Shown piece after piece: positions 3,592 through 6,023 of a stretch of DNA of 6,023 bases. The translations under genes and the position numbers were made by a program. Under the pieces are notes generated by a model. It saw only the letters and a program-made list of their open reading frames with translations. It was not told the DNA's origin and made no database searches. The stretch is from Paludibacteraceae bacterium (GTDB lineage Bacteria; Bacteroidota; Bacteroidia; Bacteroidales; Paludibacteraceae), in assembly GCA_017402895.1 (NCBI GenBank), contig JAFPLG010000162.1, positions 1-6,023 on the forward strand. Reading direction: 5' to 3'. Numbering within the stretch: the first letter of the stretch is position 1; each line of letters starts with the position of its first letter.

Positions 3592-6023
3592 ATGACAAGT
3601 AAAGAAATTCGTCAGTCCTTTTTGGACTTTATGGAGAAGAAAGGCCATCAAGTGGTGCCGAGTGCACCGATGGTGATCAAGGATGACCCGACACTAATGT
3701 TTACCAACGCCGGTATGAACCCGTGGAAGGGTATCATTTTGGGTAATGACCCGATCAAGTATCCGCGCGTAGCCGACAGTCAGAAATGTCTGCGCGTGAG
3801 CGGTAAGCACAACGACCTGGAGGAAGTAGGTCACGACACCTACCACCACACGATGTTTGAGATGCTGGGAAACTGGTCGTTTGGCGACTATTTCAAACAG
3901 GAGGCTATCGACTTTGCCTGGGAGTATATCGTAGATGTGCTGAAGATCGACCCCGCAAACCTCTATGCTACCGTGTTCGAGGGTTCGCCCGAAGAAGGTC
4001 TGGAGCGCGACAACGAAGCCGCAGAGATATGGGCTAAGCACCTGCCAAAGGACCATATCCTCAACGGCAACAAGCACGATAACTTCTGGGAGATGGGCGA
4101 TACGGGTCCCTGCGGTCCGTGCTCGGAGATCCACGTGGACAGCAGACCCGAGGACGAAAGGCGAAAGGTTAGTGGACGAGAGTTGGTCAATAAGGACCAT
4201 CCGCAGGTGATAGAGATTTGGAATATCGTCTTCATGCAATACAACCGCAAGGCAGACGGCTCGTTGGAGCCGCTGGCAAAGAAGGTGATTGACACCGGTA
4301 TGGGCTTTGAGCGACTGGTGCGTACGATCCAGGGTAAGACCTCTAACTACGATACCGACGTGTTCCAGCCGATGCTCCGCAAGATTGGCGAGTTGACGGG
4401 CGTGAAATACGGCGAGAAAGAGGAGACGGACATCGCGATGCGCGTCATCGCGGATCATATCCGTACGATCGCTTTTGCCATCACAGACGGACAGCTGCCA
4501 TCGAACGAGAAAGCCGGCTACGTGATTCGTCGTATCCTGCGTCGCGCGGTTCGGTATGGCTATACGTTCCTGGGTATGCGCATGGCATTTATGTACCAAC
4601 TGGTGCCGCAACTGATTGCCGACATGGGCGAGGCCTATCCCGAGTTGGTGAAACAAGAGAAGCAAATCACGCCGGTTATCAAGAGCGAGGAAGAAGCCTT
4701 CCTGCGTACGCTGGACAAGGGTATCGGTCTGCTCGATAAGCTGATGGAGGAAGCCAAGAAAGCCGGAAAGACCGAGATAAGTGGTGTGGATGTGTTCACG
4801 CTGAAGGATACCTACGGTTTCCCGCTCGACCTGACCGAACTCATCCTGCGTGAGAATGGCTTCACTACAAACGAAGAGGAGTACAACAAGGCCCTCGAGC
4901 ATCAGAAATCGATGGGGCGCGAGGCGAACAAGCAAGACCTGGGCGACTGGACGGTCCTCCGTGAAGGCGACACCGAGTTCGTCGGCTATGATGAGCTCTC
5001 GTGCGAGACGCAGATTCTCCGTTACCGCAAGGTCAGCCAGAAAGGCAAAGAGTTCTACCAAGTAGTACTCAGCAAGACGCCGTTCTACGCCGAGATGGGT
5101 GGTGAAGTAGGAGACACAGGTCATTTACTATTTGGTCATTTACCATTTACCATTTTGGATACGAAGCGGGAGAACGGTCTGCCGGTACATATCATGACGG
5201 AACTCCCGTCAGACGTAAAGGCTACGTTAACAGCCCAAGTAGATGCTGAGCGCAGACAGGCCATCATGTGCAACCACTCGGCGACGCACATCATCCATTA
5301 TGCATTGCGCGAGGTGCTGGGCAAGCACGTAGAGCAGAAGGGTAGTCTGGTGACGCCTAACAGCCTCAGATTCGACTTCAGCCACTTCCAGAAAGTGACG
5401 CCGGAAGAACTGCGTGAAGTGGAGCGACTGGCCAATAAAATTATTCGTCAAGACCTGCCGCTGGAAGAGAGTCGTCACACGCCGATAGCCGAAGCCAAGG
5501 CGATGGGCGCGATGGCGTTGTTTGGTGAGAAATACGGAGACGACGTGCGTGTCATCAAGTACGGTCCGTCGGTGGAGCTCTGTGGTGGTTGCCACGTGGC
5601 TTCGACGGGAAAGATCGGAAGTGTGCGCATCACGATGGAGACCAGCGTAGCTGCCGGTGTGCGTCGTATCGAGGCGATGACGGCCGAGAAAGCCGATGAG
5701 ATCTACTATGACATGCAGGACATGATAACCAATATGCGCGAGACGCTGCATAACGCACCCGATATCATCAACGCTATCAACAAGCATATCGAAGAGAATG
5801 CGGGACTGAAGAAGCAGATCGAGCAGTATATGGCCGAGAAGTTGGAGGTCTTCCGCGACAATATCATCGAGCGCGCAGAGGATCTGGGCGACGTGAAACT
5901 GGTGCGCATGGAGGGCGAAGAAGACCCGACGATGATCCGCAACGTGATGCCGCTTTTGCGTGGCAAGTTCACGGATGTGAAGTTTGCCGTAGTGGCTGCC
6001 ACGCACTATGAGGGCAAGCCGAC
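3592..6023 (+). CDS. alaS: Alanyl-tRNA synthetase, C-terminus beyond the window edge
   Basis: The frame is open from ATG at 3592 to the right edge: 810 codons, where a full enzyme has roughly 870. It charges tRNA-Ala with alanine. The class II catalytic core shows the motif 2 region ([16 protein letters not shown] with Arg68, then [18 protein letters not shown] at 85-102), [13 protein letters not shown] (169-181), and motif 3 DTGMGFERL (234-242). The tRNA-binding middle part follows ([20 protein letters not shown], then [13 protein letters not shown]). The editing domain, which clears Ser- and Gly-tRNA-Ala, has both metal motifs intact: H562-S-A-T-H566 and C664-G-G-C-H668. After a helical linker the C-Ala domain begins (from about 775) and is cut by the edge. 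Residues 510-522 are encoded by a short tandem repeat that replaces the usual variable loop after GGEVGDTG. No promoter of its own is visible in the 52-base gap, so it is probably transcribed from the yqeY promoter or from one inside pdxA. Confidence 0.96.
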   Translation, partial: MTSKEIRQSFLDFMEKKGHQVVPSAPMVIKDDPTLMFTNAGMNPWKGIILGNDPIKYPRVADSQKCLRVSGKHNDLEEVGHDTYHHTMFEMLGNWSFGDYFKQEAIDFAWEYIVDVLKIDPANLYATVFEGSPEEGLERDNEAAEIWAKHLPKDHILNGNKHDNFWEMGDTGPCGPCSEIHVDSRPEDERRKVSGRELVNKDHPQVIEIWNIVFMQYNRKADGSLEPLAKKVIDTGMGFERLVRTIQGKTSNYDTDVFQPMLRKIGELTGVKYGEKEETDIAMRVIADHIRTIAFAITDGQLPSNEKAGYVIRRILRRAVRYGYTFLGMRMAFMYQLVPQLIADMGEAYPELVKQEKQITPVIKSEEEAFLRTLDKGIGLLDKLMEEAKKAGKTEISGVDVFTLKDTYGFPLDLTELILRENGFTTNEEEYNKALEHQKSMGREANKQDLGDWTVLREGDTEFVGYDELSCETQILRYRKVSQKGKEFYQVVLSKTPFYAEMGGEVGDTGHLLFGHLPFTILDTKRENGLPVHIMTELPSDVKATLTAQVDAERRQAIMCNHSATHIIHYALREVLGKHVEQKGSLVTPNSLRFDFSHFQKVTPEELREVERLANKIIRQDLPLEESRHTPIAEAKAMGAMALFGEKYGDDVRVIKYGPSVELCGGCHVASTGKIGSVRITMETSVAAGVRRIEAMTAEKADEIYYDMQDMITNMRETLHNAPDIINAINKHIEENAGLKKQIEQYMAEKLEVFRDNIIERAEDLGDVKLVRMEGEEDPTMIRNVMPLLRGKFTDVKFAVVAATHYEGKP
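5119..5157. repeat. In-frame CATTTAC-type tandem repeat inside alaS
   Basis: GGTCATTTACTATTT (5119-5133) is followed directly by GGTCATTTACCATTT (5134-5148), a 15-base unit with one mismatch. Within the tract the heptamer CATTTAC repeats head to tail at 5137-5143 and 5144-5150, with a degenerate CATTTTG at 5151-5157. The unit is five codons long, so the reading frame is kept, giving [13 protein letters not shown] (residues 510-522). Codons here (CAT, TTA, CTA, ATT) differ from the CAC/CTG/ATC-rich usage of the rest of the gene, which suggests a recently acquired or expanded stretch. Confidence 0.88.

Noticed and set aside
3374..3598. Minus-strand frame encoding repeated Ser-Asp-Tyr ([10 protein letters not shown])
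   Set aside because: It is only the antisense reading of the 9-base repeat plus the end of pdxA. There is no promoter and no family resemblance.
3694..5124. Long minus-strand open frame of 476 codons
   Set aside because: It lies entirely antisense to the well-conserved alaS frame. Its composition (many His, Leu, Val, Arg) is typical of the shadow of a GC-moderate gene.
5227..6006. Minus-strand open frame of 259 codons
   Set aside because: It is antisense to the alaS editing and C-terminal region, including both metal motifs, so the plus-strand reading is clearly the real one.

Overview
The window looks like a chromosomal segment of a member of the Bacteroidota, probably Bacteroidales. Both promoters I can find match the Bacteroides-type consensus (TTG/TTTG at -33, a spacer of about 20 bases, then TAnnTTTG at -7). 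Start codons lack a well-placed Shine-Dalgarno sequence. Genes have moderate GC content with very AT-rich spacers, and the AlaRS and PdxA sequences resemble those of this phylum. I found no rRNA, tRNA, CRISPR array, transposase or phage gene.

Left part, minus strand (1-978): a two-gene envelope operon read leftwards from a promoter at 947-978. The first gene (912-346) encodes a 188-residue exported protein with an acidic, helical N-terminal part and about three membrane segments. Seven bases later, a lipoprotein gene starts at 338 and runs off the left edge. I recognise neither family.

Middle (913-1415): a 503-base divergent spacer without a convincing gene. It holds the two divergent promoters, an AT-rich stretch with perfect palindromes, and a more GC-rich island (about 1170-1320) with several small hairpins and repeated octamers. 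Both promoters carry perfect inverted repeats over the -7/start region.

Right part, plus strand (1345-6023): a tightly spaced run of four genes behind one visible promoter. These are a GatB/YqeY-domain protein, a nitroreductase-family flavoprotein, pdxA (vitamin B6 synthesis) and alaS (alanyl-tRNA synthetase, which runs off the right edge with about 810 codons visible). Gaps between them are 24, 12 and 52 bases, so co-transcription is likely. They do not form an obvious single pathway. YqeY and AlaRS have tRNA-related or GatB-like links, while PdxA feeds pyridoxal phosphate synthesis.

The most unusual features are two unrelated short tandem-repeat tracts. One is a 9-base repeat filling the pdxA-alaS gap and repeating an in-frame TAA stop. 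The other is a CATTTAC-type repeat read in frame inside alaS, in a loop of the editing half. The paired 17-base palindromes around the yqeY promoter also stand out. I see no clear new biological system. These repeats and the structured spacer are the best leads.
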